Source of the DNA: Microbacterium candidum
GTDB taxonomy: Bacteria > Actinomycetota > Actinomycetes > Actinomycetales > Microbacteriaceae
Direction of reading: 5' to 3'
Assembly (NCBI RefSeq): GCF_030315975.1
Contig: NZ_JASXSZ010000010.1
Location: 1-64,000, forward strand
Length of the DNA stretch: 64,000 bases
Shown here: positions 42,653-52,200 of the stretch, in pieces
Position numbering within the stretch: position 1 is the stretch's first letter
Layout: every line of letters starts with the position of its first letter
Made by a program: the position numbers and the translations under genes
The notes under the pieces: model-generated
Database searches by the model: none
What the model saw: only the letters and a program-made list of their open reading frames with translations
Told to the model about the DNA's origin: nothing

Positions 42653-43512
42653 GCCGGCACCTCTCCGCCGATCCGTTCGGAGAGCTCTTCCCCGATGATG
42701 TTGACCGCGACGACCGTGAGCACGACGGCGATCGCGGGGACGAGCGCCGGCAGGAACACGCCCGCGACGAGACCGGGCTGGGCCTCGTTGATCATGGCGC
42801 CCCAATCCGGGGTGGGCGGCTGCACGCCCAGACCGAGGAACGACAGACCGGCCAGCTCGGCGAGCACGTAGCCGAAGTTCAGCGTCGACTGCGCACCGAC
42901 GACCGGCGTGATGTTCGGGGTCACGCGCCGCAGCGCGATCCACGGGCCGGAGAAGCCCTGCACCCCGTACGCCGACACGTACGGCCTCGTGCGCTCCGCC
43001 TGCACGAGGGCGCGGGTGAGCCGCGCGACGTACGGCGTGTAGGCGATGCACATCGCGATCACCGGGGCGATGAGCCCCTTGCCGAACAGGGCGACCGCCA
43101 TGATGGCGATGAGCAGCGACGGGAAGGCGAAGAGTACGTCGAACGCGCGCCCGAGCACCGAGTCGATCCATCCGCCGCGCCATCCGGCCGCAAGTCCCAG
43201 GAGCATGCCGAGGATCGTCGAGCCGACGACGACCGCGAGCGGTCCGAGCAGGGCCGTGCGCGCGCCGTAGATCGTGCGCGACAGCGTGTCGCGGCCGAGC
43301 TCGTCGGTGCCGAGCCAGTGCGCGGGCGACGGCGGGGCGTTGACCGCGAGGAAGTCGATCTGGTCGGGCGGGTACGGCGCGATCCACGGCGCGAACACGG
43401 CGGCGAGGACGAAGGCCGCGAGGACGCCGACGGCGATCCAGAAGGTCAGGCTCGCGACCGGGACGCGGGGCGCCCGGAGAACCCGCAGGGCGGTGGTGGG
43501 CGAAGCGGTCAT
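42649..43512 (-). CDS. Peptide ABC transporter permease (DppC-like)
   Basis: 287-aa permease with six helices. The OppC-type N-terminal helix (ASLTFWIAVGVLAAFVLAAV-FAPWIAPY) and the following DELGRDTLSRTIYGARTALL are diagnostic. The ATPase-contact EAA loop is near YVSAYGVQGFSGPWIALRRV. It is the fourth gene of an amidohydrolase - binding protein - B - C - DF operon, with ATGA overlaps on both sides. Confidence 0.92.
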   Translation of the reverse strand: MTASPTTALRVLRAPRVPVASLTFWIAVGVLAAFVLAAVFAPWIAPYPPDQIDFLAVNAPPSPAHWLGTDELGRDTLSRTIYGARTALLGPLAVVVGSTILGMLLGLAAGWRGGWIDSVLGRAFDVLFAFPSLLIAIMAVALFGKGLIAPVIAMCIAYTPYVARLTRALVQAERTRPYVSAYGVQGFSGPWIALRRVTPNITPVVGAQSTLNFGYVLAELAGLSFLGLGVQPPTPDWGAMINEAQPGLVAGVFLPALVPAIAVVLTVVAVNIIGEELSERIGGEVPA

Positions 43513-44519
43513 CGGGCGGCCTCCCCCGCGGCGGATCGCGGATCGATGAGGGGTTCGAGGATGTCGATGATCGCGTTGATCACGAGGAAGGCGGTCACGA
43601 CCAGCAGGATGATCGCCTGGACGACCGGGAAGTCGAGCCGGTCGACGGACTGCACGAGGAGTGAGCCGATCCCCGCGATGCCGAACGCGGACTCGACGAT
43701 CGAGGTCGCCACGAGGAGCCCCGCGATGAGGGGTCCCGCGACCGTGACGATCGGCCGCAGCGAGTTGCGGAACACGTGCCGGCGGACGACCGCACCGCTG
43801 CTGATGCCGCGGCTGCGGGCGACCTCGACGTGCTCGCGCCCGAACTGCTCGACCATCGCCGAGCGGGTGACCTTGCCGACCACGACGACGAAGACGATCG
43901 TCAGCGCGATGGCCGGGAGGGTCAGGTGGTAGACGGTGTCGAGGAAGCCCTCGCCGGACCCGAACGTCGGGAACCAGCCGAGCTCGACGGCGAAGATCGC
44001 GATGAGCACGATCGATCCGACGAACGACGGGATCGCGCTCAGCACGGTGAGGCCCATGAGCGTGAAGCGGTCGGCGGCCTTGCCGCGCTTGACCGCGGCG
44101 AGGATGCCGGCGGCGAGGCCCAGCACGATGATGAGCACCGCGGACATCATCACGAGCATCAAAGTCACCGGGAGCCGGCCGCCGACCACCGTCGTGACCG
44201 CCTCGCGGTACTGCAGGGAGCGGCCGAAGTCGCCGTGCAGGATGCCGGCGAGCCAGTTGACGTACTGCTGCCACGGCGGCAGGTCCAGTCCGTACTCCTT
44301 GGTGATCGCGATGACCGCCTCCGGGCTCGGCCGACGCCCGCGGAGCAGGAACCGCACCGGGTCGCCCGGCACGAGGAACCGGGAGAAGAAGACGAGCAGC
44401 GTCACCAGCCAGAGGGTGAACAGCAGGCTGCCGAGCTTGCCGGCCAGCCGCCGGAGGAAGGCCGCAGCGCGGCTTCCTCCGGCGACGGGCGCCGCGACGG
44501 CGAGGTCAGCGCTTGCCAA
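43509..44519 (-). CDS. Peptide ABC transporter permease (DppB-like)
   Basis: 336-aa permease with six helices. It shows the DppB/OppB layout: helix 1 LGSLLFTLWLVTLLVFFSRF then LVPGDPVRFLLRGR, WQQYVNWLAGILHGDFGRSL, TVLSAIPSFVGSIVLIAIFA, and EHVEVARSRGISSGAVVRRH with the EAA-type motif. TTG at 44519 is the only plausible start; it lies inside the last codons of the binding-protein gene (14-base overlap), so translation is probably coupled. It is the third gene of the operon. Confidence 0.9.
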   Translation of the reverse strand: MASADLAVAAPVAGGSRAAAFLRRLAGKLGSLLFTLWLVTLLVFFSRFLVPGDPVRFLLRGRRPSPEAVIAITKEYGLDLPPWQQYVNWLAGILHGDFGRSLQYREAVTTVVGGRLPVTLMLVMMSAVLIIVLGLAAGILAAVKRGKAADRFTLMGLTVLSAIPSFVGSIVLIAIFAVELGWFPTFGSGEGFLDTVYHLTLPAIALTIVFVVVVGKVTRSAMVEQFGREHVEVARSRGISSGAVVRRHVFRNSLRPIVTVAGPLIAGLLVATSIVESAFGIAGIGSLLVQSVDRLDFPVVQAIILLVVTAFLVINAIIDILEPLIDPRSAAGEAAR

Positions 44520-46149
44520 TGGTCGCCGCCCACGGGTAGTACAGGAACGCCACCGAGGGGGCCACTCCCGTGATCTTCTTTCCGAGGAACACCGACATCG
44601 GGCCGTCGTAGAGGGGCAGCCACGGCAGCTGCTCGTTGGCGATCTTCTGCGCCTTGCCCGAGAGCAGCGCGCGCTGGTCGGGGTCCTGCGTGGCGATGGC
44701 CTCCTGCACGACCTTGTCGAACTCCGGGTCGCTCCAGTTGCCGTAGTTCGAGAACTGGCCGGTCTGCAGGACGGCGTACATCTCCAGCGGGTCGGGCGAT
44801 GACAGGTACCAGCTCGTGTAGAAGAGGTCGATGCCCTTGCGCGCGCTCGGGTCGCTGAACAGCGCGCTGAACTGCGACGGCGTCACGGTCACGATCTTCG
44901 GCTTCATGCCGATCTCGGTGAGAGCCGCTGCGGTCCCCTGCGAGATGATGTTGAAGTCGTTGCCCATCGGGGCGGTCGCGATGACGACCTGCTTGCCCTC
45001 GGCGCCCGCCTCCTTGACGAGCTTCTTCGCCGCGGCCACGTCATGCGGGTACGGGTTCAGGCCGGTGAACGCGGCCTTCGTCGTCGCCGCGGATGCCTCG
45101 GACCACACCGACTGGGTGGTCAGCGCGTTCGAGATGGAGCCGATGCCCTTGCCCGCCGCCTGCAGCATCCCCTGCCGATCGATCGCCATCAGGAGCGCCT
45201 TGCGCACCCGGAGATCGCCGAGCGGACCCTGGAGATCGGAGATCACGAGGTCGTTGACCGCGGTGTTCAGGCCGAAGTACATCGAGCCCGCCGACGAGCT
45301 CTGCAGCTGCGAGATCGCCTCGGCCGGGATCATCCAGCTGCCGTCGACGGCACCGGACTTCAGCGCGTTCACGCGAGCCGTGGAGTCCTGCAGGAAGACG
45401 AACGAGAAGGTCTTGTTCTTGGCCTGCAGGCTCTTATCCCAGTAGTTGTCGTAGCGCTCGAGCGTGATCGACTCGCCGGACTGCCACTGCTTCACGGAGT
45501 ACGGACCGGTGCAGTCGACGAGGCCCGTCGAGTTGCCGTAGTTCTTGCCGGCCTTCGCGATGTACGCGGCGGAGTCGACGACGCCCGCATCCCCGCCCAT
45601 GCTCAGGTTGAACTGCGAGTCGGGCTGGCTCTCGGTGACGGTGACTTCGTTGGGGCCGGTCTGCGCGACCGACGTCACGTACTTGTAGACGTCCGCCCAC
45701 GACGAGCCCACGTTCGGGTCGAGGTGACGGTTCATGGATGCCACGACGTCGGCCGCGGTGAGCGGCGTGCCGTCGTGGAACGTCACGCCCTGGCGGATCT
45801 CGTAGACCCACGTGGTCGGATTCGGGTGGGAGAACGACGTCGCGAGCCCCGGAGACAGGGTCCAGTCCGGGTTCAGGCGCAGCAGCGACTCGCAGACGTT
45901 CGACAGCACCTGATTGTCGGGATAGTCGAACGCGTACGCGTAGTCGAGCGAGGTCGGCTCGGCGTACACGGCCCACTTGACGGAGTCGATGTCCCCGGAG
46001 GGCTTCGGCGTGTTCGCGGTGAGCTGGTAGCTCGGGTCGGAGGGCTTCGCGCTGCCCGCGCCGGAGCAGCCGGCGAGGGCGAGTGCTGCCGCGACGCCGC
46101 CCGCCAGGACGGCGAGGGCGCGGGCGGAGCGGTTTCGGGTTTCGGTCAT
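44506..46149 (-). CDS. Peptide/opine ABC transporter substrate-binding lipoprotein (SBP family 5)
   Basis: 547-aa family 5 solute-binding protein with a lipobox L-A-G-C (Cys28) after an Ala/Leu-rich helix. Landmarks are AVYAEPTSLDYAYAFDYPDN, TWVYEIRQGVTFHDGTPLTA-ADVV (the universal family 5 signature), LGDLRVRKALLMAIDRQGML and a C-terminal NEQLPWLPLYDGPMSVFL. It delivers peptides or similar molecules to the DppBC-DF importer encoded downstream. GAGGAC is a good ribosome site. An amidohydrolase gene lies 35 bases upstream, hinting that the substrate is an amide or peptide-like compound. Confidence 0.93.
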   Translation of the reverse strand: MTETRNRSARALAVLAGGVAAALALAGCSGAGSAKPSDPSYQLTANTPKPSGDIDSVKWAVYAEPTSLDYAYAFDYPDNQVLSNVCESLLRLNPDWTLSPGLATSFSHPNPTTWVYEIRQGVTFHDGTPLTAADVVASMNRHLDPNVGSSWADVYKYVTSVAQTGPNEVTVTESQPDSQFNLSMGGDAGVVDSAAYIAKAGKNYGNSTGLVDCTGPYSVKQWQSGESITLERYDNYWDKSLQAKNKTFSFVFLQDSTARVNALKSGAVDGSWMIPAEAISQLQSSSAGSMYFGLNTAVNDLVISDLQGPLGDLRVRKALLMAIDRQGMLQAAGKGIGSISNALTTQSVWSEASAATTKAAFTGLNPYPHDVAAAKKLVKEAGAEGKQVVIATAPMGNDFNIISQGTAAALTEIGMKPKIVTVTPSQFSALFSDPSARKGIDLFYTSWYLSSPDPLEMYAVLQTGQFSNYGNWSDPEFDKVVQEAIATQDPDQRALLSGKAQKIANEQLPWLPLYDGPMSVFLGKKITGVAPSVAFLYYPWAATIGKR

Positions 46150-46184
46150 GGTGTCCTCACTGCGGTGTGATCGACGTCGGATAT

Positions 46185-47843
46185 TCAGTTGGCTGCGGTG
46201 TAGACGGGCTCGCCCTCGATCCACGTCGAACGCACACGAGCGGTGTGGATCTCGGACGGGTCGAGTTCGAACGGGTTCGGCGAGACGACGATGAGGTTCG
46301 CGAGGTAGCCCTCGCGGACGTATCCCGTGTCGTGGTCGCGGTGGTTCACGTACGCGCTGCCGGAGGTGTAGGCGGCGAACGCGGTCGCGAGGTCGAGGCG
46401 CTGGCCGTCGCCGCCGAGGGGCTCGTAGCCCGAACCCGGCGCGACCCGCGTGACGGCGATGTGGATGCCGGCGATCGGGTCGGCGCTCGAGACCGGCCAG
46501 TCGCTCCCGCCGGCGAGGCGCGCGCCGTCTCTCTGGAGCTCGCCGAACGGGTACTGGCGCGCCTCCTGGCCGTCCTGCAGGAACGGCAGGGTGAGGTTGT
46601 CGAGCTGATCCTCGTGGGTCGCCCACAGCGGCTGCATGTTCGCCACGGCGCCGAGTCCGGCGAAGCGGGCCGCATCCTCTTCCGTCACCACCTGGATGTG
46701 CGCCAGGTGCGGGCGGCTGTCGGTGTCGCCGTTCGCGGCGCGCGCCGCCTCCACGGCGTCGAGCGCCTCACGGACGGCACGGTCGCCGAGCGCGTGGAAG
46801 TGCGGCTGGAAGCCGGCCGCATCCGCCGCCACGACATACTCGCGCAGGGCCTCGGGGGCGATGAACGAGAGGCCGCGGTTGTCGGTGTCGTGACCGCACG
46901 CGTCGCGATACGGCTCGAGCATGGCCGCCGTGTGGTTCTCGGCGACGCCGTCGACCATGAACTTGATCGTGCCGACCGACAGCCGCTCGGTCATGCCGAG
47001 CGCCGCGACCTGGTCACGCGTTCGGATCATGCCTTCGAGCTGCTCCAGGCCCTGTCCGCGCTCCCACCACTGGGCTCCGACGACGTGCGCACGAAGAGTG
47101 CCTTCGCGCAGCGCCCGCAGGTACGAGTCGAGGTTGCCGGGTACGCCGGGCATCGCTCCGATCAGCGCATCCTGCCAGCCCGTGATGCCGACGGCGAGGA
47201 GCTCCTCCTGCGCGCGCAGCAGACCGAGGTAGGCGAGATCCGCATCGGACTCCGGGAGGACAGCGTCGAACAGCCCCGACGCGCCTTCGTGGAAGGTGCC
47301 GGCGGGGAAGCCGTCCGCTTCGCGCTCGATGCGGCCGTCCACGGGGTCGGGAGTGGATGCGTCGAGCCCCGCGGCGCGGATCGCGGCGGTGTTCGCCCAC
47401 GCGCTGTGGTGGTCGCGGCTGGAGATCAGGATCGGCCGGTCGGGCACGACGCCGTCGAGAAGCGTGCGCACCGGTGCACCGCCCGGGAAGTGGTCCATCG
47501 ACCACCCGCCGCCGAGGATCCACTCGGCATCCGGGTTCTCGGCCGCGTACCGCGCGACCGTCGCGACCGCCTCCTCGGCGTTCTCGGCCTCTGTGAGGTT
47601 GCACTGGAGGAGCTCGACCCCGCCGCCGACCGGGTGGACGTGCGCATCCTGGAATCCAGGGCTGAGCAGCGCGCCCTCGAGTGCGATGACCTGCGTGTCC
47701 GGGCCGCGCAGCGCGGCCGCCTCGGCATCTGGAACGACGGCGGAGATCCGGCCGTCCGTCACGGCGACGGTCAGGCCTGCGACCGCATCGCCCTCTCCTG
47801 TGAACACCGAACCTCCGGTGAACAGCACATCTGCAGCGGGCAC
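46185..47843 (-). CDS. Amidohydrolase family protein (YtcJ-like)
   Basis: 552-aa metal-dependent hydrolase of the amidohydrolase-3/YtcJ group. The metal motif is GFQDAHVHPVGGG (His-x-His near residue 70). The other ligands and loops are WILGGGWSMDHFPGG, SSRDHHSAWANTAAI, GFQPHFHALGDRAVREALDA, RPHLAHIQVVTEED, and AGGSDWPVSSADPI (final Asp). It ends in the small beta domain (NLIVVSPNPFELDPSEI). Cytoplasmic, no signal peptide. It is first in the operon with the Dpp-type importer, so it probably cleaves what that importer brings in. TetR control is likely, through the operator upstream. Confidence 0.9.
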   Translation of the reverse strand: MPAADVLFTGGSVFTGEGDAVAGLTVAVTDGRISAVVPDAEAAALRGPDTQVIALEGALLSPGFQDAHVHPVGGGVELLQCNLTEAENAEEAVATVARYAAENPDAEWILGGGWSMDHFPGGAPVRTLLDGVVPDRPILISSRDHHSAWANTAAIRAAGLDASTPDPVDGRIEREADGFPAGTFHEGASGLFDAVLPESDADLAYLGLLRAQEELLAVGITGWQDALIGAMPGVPGNLDSYLRALREGTLRAHVVGAQWWERGQGLEQLEGMIRTRDQVAALGMTERLSVGTIKFMVDGVAENHTAAMLEPYRDACGHDTDNRGLSFIAPEALREYVVAADAAGFQPHFHALGDRAVREALDAVEAARAANGDTDSRPHLAHIQVVTEEDAARFAGLGAVANMQPLWATHEDQLDNLTLPFLQDGQEARQYPFGELQRDGARLAGGSDWPVSSADPIAGIHIAVTRVAPGSGYEPLGGDGQRLDLATAFAAYTSGSAYVNHRDHDTGYVREGYLANLIVVSPNPFELDPSEIHTARVRSTWIEGEPVYTAAN

Positions 47844-47924
47844 CCTCGACCTCCTCGTCGTCGTCTTCGGCGCCGGGCTCGGGACGCCCGGGGCTCGCGG
47901 TCGAGGTTAGGGCGGATCCACGGC

Positions 47925-47957
47925 GTTGTCAACAGTGTTGACTACAGTGTTGACAAC
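47925..47957. promoter_or_regulatory. TetR operator between amidohydrolase operon and tetR
   Basis: GTTGTCAACA (47925-47934) and TGTTGACAAC (47948-47957) are perfect inverted arms. Inside them GTCAACA-G-TGTTGAC (47928-47942) is itself a perfect dyad, and GTGTTGAC is repeated at 47935 and 47947. TTGACA at 47950 would be the -35 of the tetR promoter, so a bound repressor would block it. Confidence 0.75.
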
Positions 47958-47987
47958 GGTATGCCGAACGCTGATACCGTGAAGACC

Positions 47988-48683
47988 ATGAGCACCGCCG
48001 CTTCCTCCACCGGACGCGCCCGCCGCGCGCCACGGCGCGCGCGACTCGACCCCGACACGATCGTCGCCGCGGGCCTCGATCTCGCCGCCACGCCCGGCGT
48101 GGGAAGCATCTCTGTGCGCGATCTCGGTGCGCGCCTCGGTGCCGATCCCACCGCGATCTACCGCCACTTCCGCAGCAAGGAGAGCCTCATGGAGGCCCTC
48201 CTCGATGAGCTCATCACCCGGACGCTCGAGCGCGTCACCGCGGACCCCGCCGAGTGGCGCGACCGCCTGCGACAGCTCGCCGACGCGACCCTCGAGCTGT
48301 TCGCCGAGCACCCCGCAGTCGGCGTCGAAGCGACTGTCCTCACGACCCATGGTCTCGGCGAGCTCGGCGCGGTGGAGTTCATGCTCGACGCCTTCGCACA
48401 CGCCGGCCTCGACGGCGACGAGCAGGTGCGCCACTACGCGCTGTTCGCCTCGCACGTGCTGACCGGCTCCGCCGGGATCGCTCGGGCGCGCGCCGAGCGC
48501 GCAGCCCTCGGCGATACGTCGACCCGCTGGTTCGACGGGCCGATCGCGGCCGACCCGGAACGGTTCCCACGGGTCGCTGCGCTCCTGCCCGAACTCATGC
48601 AGCTCGAAGACCACACACTGTATGCGCTCGGGGTGGAGGCCATCATCCAGTCCGCCGAGCGGGCCGCGGGCCTGGCTTCGTAG
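47988..48683 (+). CDS. TetR family transcriptional regulator
   Basis: 231-aa TetR-type regulator. A basic stretch (RARRAPRRARL) precedes the HTH: DTIVAAGLDLAATPGVGSIS, VRDLGARLGADPTAIYRHFR and SKESLMEALLDELI. The C-terminal domain resembles the group with LFAEHPAVGVEATVLTTHGL and DEQVRHYALFASHVL. The ATG at 47988 has TACCGT seven bases upstream (leaderless); an in-frame ATG at 47961 is possible but lies close to the operator. It is divergent from the amidohydrolase/peptide-import operon, its likely target. Confidence 0.88.
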   Translation: MSTAASSTGRARRAPRRARLDPDTIVAAGLDLAATPGVGSISVRDLGARLGADPTAIYRHFRSKESLMEALLDELITRTLERVTADPAEWRDRLRQLADATLELFAEHPAVGVEATVLTTHGLGELGAVEFMLDAFAHAGLDGDEQVRHYALFASHVLTGSAGIARARAERAALGDTSTRWFDGPIAADPERFPRVAALLPELMQLEDHTLYALGVEAIIQSAERAAGLAS

Positions 48684-48759
48684 GACCGACGTACCGAACG
48701 GCCCGACGCGGCGCGTCACACACTCCGGACGGTCCGCGGCGAGCGCCTACGCTGGAGAA

Positions 48760-49299
48760 GTGAACCCGACGCGCCTCCGCCCCGCCGCCTTCGCGACCGC
48801 CGCCGCAGCCCTGCTCCTCGCCCTCGCCGGGTGTTCCTCGACCGCCTCGCCGGCCGCCTCGCCCGTGGCGACGTCGACCGCCTCGGCGGGCGTCTGCTCC
48901 GGCATCACGGTCATCGTGGACCCCGGCGAGCTCAAGGTTCCGGCATCCGCGAAGAAGACGACGTGCGTGCCCGCGACGTCGACGATGACCGCCGCTGAGG
49001 CGCTGAAGGCCGCCAAGGTGGCGACCGTCGGCACCAAGCAGTACGGCGACCAGGTCGTGTGCCGCGTCAACGGCGTCCCGTCCGCCGACCTCGACATCCC
49101 GGGGAAGGACGGCAGCGTCTACCACGAGGCGTGCGAGGGGATGCCGGCCGCGTTCGCCTACTGGGCGCTGTGGCTGAAGCCCGCCGCCGGCGAGTGGGCG
49201 TACGCCCAGGAGGGCGCCGCGACGCAGAAGGTCGCCCCCGGCGAGTCGATCGAGCTCCTGTTCTCCCTGAACGGAAAGCCTGCAGGCCCGACGACATGA
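48760..49299 (+). CDS. Secreted lipoprotein linked to ECF transporter (DUF4430/transcobalamin-like)
   Basis: 179-aa exported lipoprotein. The signal peptide ends in L-A-G-C (Cys24), followed by a Ser/Ala/Thr linker. The mature part has TMTAAEALKAAKVATVGTKQ, QVVCRVNGVPSADL, HEACEGMPAAFAYWALWLKP and APGESIELLFSLNGKP, a layout like DUF4430/transcobalamin C-terminal domains that occur beside vitamin B12-type ECF systems. Three Cys may form a disulfide. The GTG start has TACGCT six bases upstream (leaderless). The stop overlaps the next ATG (ATGA), so it is coupled to the ECF fusion. The cobalamin link is inference. Confidence 0.8.
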   Translation: MNPTRLRPAAFATAAAALLLALAGCSSTASPAASPVATSTASAGVCSGITVIVDPGELKVPASAKKTTCVPATSTMTAAEALKAAKVATVGTKQYGDQVVCRVNGVPSADLDIPGKDGSVYHEACEGMPAAFAYWALWLKPAAGEWAYAQEGAATQKVAPGESIELLFSLNGKPAGPTT

Positions 49300-52200
49300 C
49301 GTTCCGGCCCGCGCCCCTGCGGGCGGCGGCGATCCTCGCTGCCGTCTTCATCGGGGCACGGGTCGTGTACCGGTTCCTGTTCGACGGGATGGATGCCGGC
49401 GGCCCGGTGCTGTTGCCCCTCCCCTCGTTCCGCCTGCCTGAGCCCTTCGCGCACGTCGTGCTGCTCGGGCCGGTCACGACAGGCGGACTGTGGGATGCGG
49501 TGGCCTCCGCCATCCCCATCGCCGCGATCATCCTCGCCTTCGGAGTGCTCAACTCTCTCGTCGACGTGTCGCGGGGTTTCGCCGCGCTCGCGCGCCACGG
49601 GCCGTTCCGCGGCGTCGCGCGGATGCTCGCGATCGCGTGGGCGACGCTTCCAGCGCTCGCAGACTCCGTGCGCTCCGTGCGGTTCGCGTTCCGGCTGCGG
49701 GGCGAGCGGTTCGGCGCGCGGGCCCTCGTCCCGGTGCTCGAGCGGACGCTCGAGCGCGCGTCCGCGATCGCCGCGGCCCTGGAACTGCGAGGGCTGGGTG
49801 CTACGGTGCGTCACGCAGTCGATCCCGACTGCGAACACCCCGTCGTCGTGCGCGACGCGGTGTTCTCGTACGGCCCCCGCGGGCTCACCCGTCACGAGCC
49901 GGTATCCGCGTCTGCGCCTCGCTGGCTCATCCGTCACGAACCGGCACCCCCACCCCCAGAACGTGACGGACGAACCGGGGATGCCGTGCCCGTCGGCGTA
50001 GCGGTCGCCGGCTTCGCGCCCGGGACGGCCACGCTCACCGTGATCACCGGAGCGACCGGCGCCGGGAAGTCGACGGTGCTGCGCGGCCTCGCCGGGCTCC
50101 TGTCGCACGTCGACGGCGGCTCGCTCGACGGGCTGGTTGATATCGCCGGCCTCGATCGCGCGCAGCTGCCCCCGCGCGAGACGGCACGATTCGTCGGCGT
50201 CGCGCTGCAGAATCCGCGTGAGGCGTTCGCGACCGAATGCGTACGCGACGAGATCGGCCTCGCGCTGGAGCTGCGGGGCGTGGCATCCGTCATCGTCGCC
50301 GCGCGGGTGCGGGAGGTCGCGGAACGGATCGGGATCGAGCGTCTCCTCGACCGGCCGGTCCGCGGGCTCTCCGCAGGCGAGGCGACACTGGTCGCGATCG
50401 CCGCGGCCGTGGTCGAGCATCCGATCCTGCTTCTCGTGGACGAGCCGCTCGCCGACCTCGACACCGAGGCGCGCGCCCACGTCGTCCAGGTGCTCGACGC
50501 GCTCGCGCACGACGCCGGGGTGTGCGTCGTCGTCGCGGAGCATCGCGCCCACGCGTTCGCCCCCGTCGCCGACGCCTGGTTCGCGATCGCGGAAGGAGTG
50601 TTCCAGCCCGCGACCGGACCGGCCTCATCCGTCACGGGCTCGGCACCCGATGCCTCCCGATCCGACGCACCTGCACCCGCCGCATCCCGTGCGCTTGCCC
50701 CGGGCCCCCCACCGGCGTTGACCGCACGCGCCGTCTCGGTGCGACGAGGCGATGCGACGCTCGTGCGATCGGCGGACCTCGATCTGCACCCCGGTGAGAT
50801 CGTCGCTCTCGTCGGCCCGAACGGTGCCGGGAAGTCCAGTCTTCTCGCGGCTCTCACGCTGCCCGAGCGCGGTGCCGACGTCACCCCTGCGGGCCGAGTG
50901 GCTCTCGTCCCGGACGCCTCCGACGACCTCTTCACGCGCGACACCGTCGCGGCCGAGCTGCGTGCCGCCGATCGCCGATCCACCGGCGCTTCCGCACGGT
51001 TCTCCGCATACCTCGGGCGGGACGAGGTATCCGTCGCAGCTCTGCGTCCACGGCATCCCCGTGACTTGTCGCTCGGAGAGCGCCGCTGTCTCGCCCTCGC
51101 CCTGCAGTCGGCCGGGGATCCGGCGGTGCTCATGGTCGACGAGCCCACCCGCGGGCTGGATGCGGCGGCCCGCGGTCTCGTCGCGCGAGCGCTGCGTACG
51201 GCGGCGGACACCGGCACCGCCGTGATCGTCGCGACGCACGACGCGGCGTTCGCCGCAGCGCTCGGCGCCCGCATCCTCCCGATGCGGGACGGAGTGGCAC
51301 CTGCGGAACTCCCACCGCGTCTCGGCTCGCAGGGAGAAGCCGAGTCCCCGCTCGTTGAGCGAGCGAGGAACGAGCGAGCCGAAACGCCGCAAGCCGACCT
51401 CACGACGTCACCGCGTTTCGACTCGCTTCGCTCGCTCAACGACCCGCGGGTAGAAGCCGAGATCCCGCTCGTTGAGCGAGGGAGGAACGACCGAGCCGAA
51501 ACGCCGCAAGCCGACTCCGAAACCCCACCACGTTTCGACTCGCTGTCGAGACACCGCGCCGGACGCATATTGCCGGTCGCGGCCCTGGCTGCGGCGAACC
51601 TCGTCGCGCTAGCCGCCTTCTGCTGGCCGCTCCTTGCCACGGCGCTGCCGGACGATGCACAGGCCGCCGCCCCCTTCGCCGCGATGGCACTGGCTCCGCT
51701 CGCGGCGATCGCGGTCGCCGCATCCCTCGACGGGACCGTGCGGTCCGCGCACACGATCGCACTGCTCGGCGTCCTCGCCGCCGTCGGCGCCGCGGTGCGT
51801 ATGGCCAGCACGGGAGTCGGCGGCGTCGAAGCCGTCTTCATCCTGCTGATCCTCGCGGGGCGGGCGTACGGCGCGCGGTTCGGGCTGCTCCTCGGGGTCG
51901 CGACGATCGCGATCTCGAGCGTGCTGTGGGGCGGGATCGGGCCGTGGACGCCGTTCCAGATGTTCGCGTGCGCGTGGGTCGGCGCCGGCGCCGGACTCCT
52001 GCCCCGGCGCGTGCGGGGCTGGGCGGAGGTCTGGATGCTGTGCGCCTACGGCGTCGTCGCGTCGTACCTGTTCGGGCTCCTCATGAACCTGTGGTTCTGG
52101 CCGTTCGCGGTCGGCGCCGGCACAGGGATCTCGTACACGCCGGGCGGTCCGCTGGGCCAGAATCTCGCGAGCTTCCTCGTCTACTCGCTCATCACGTCGA

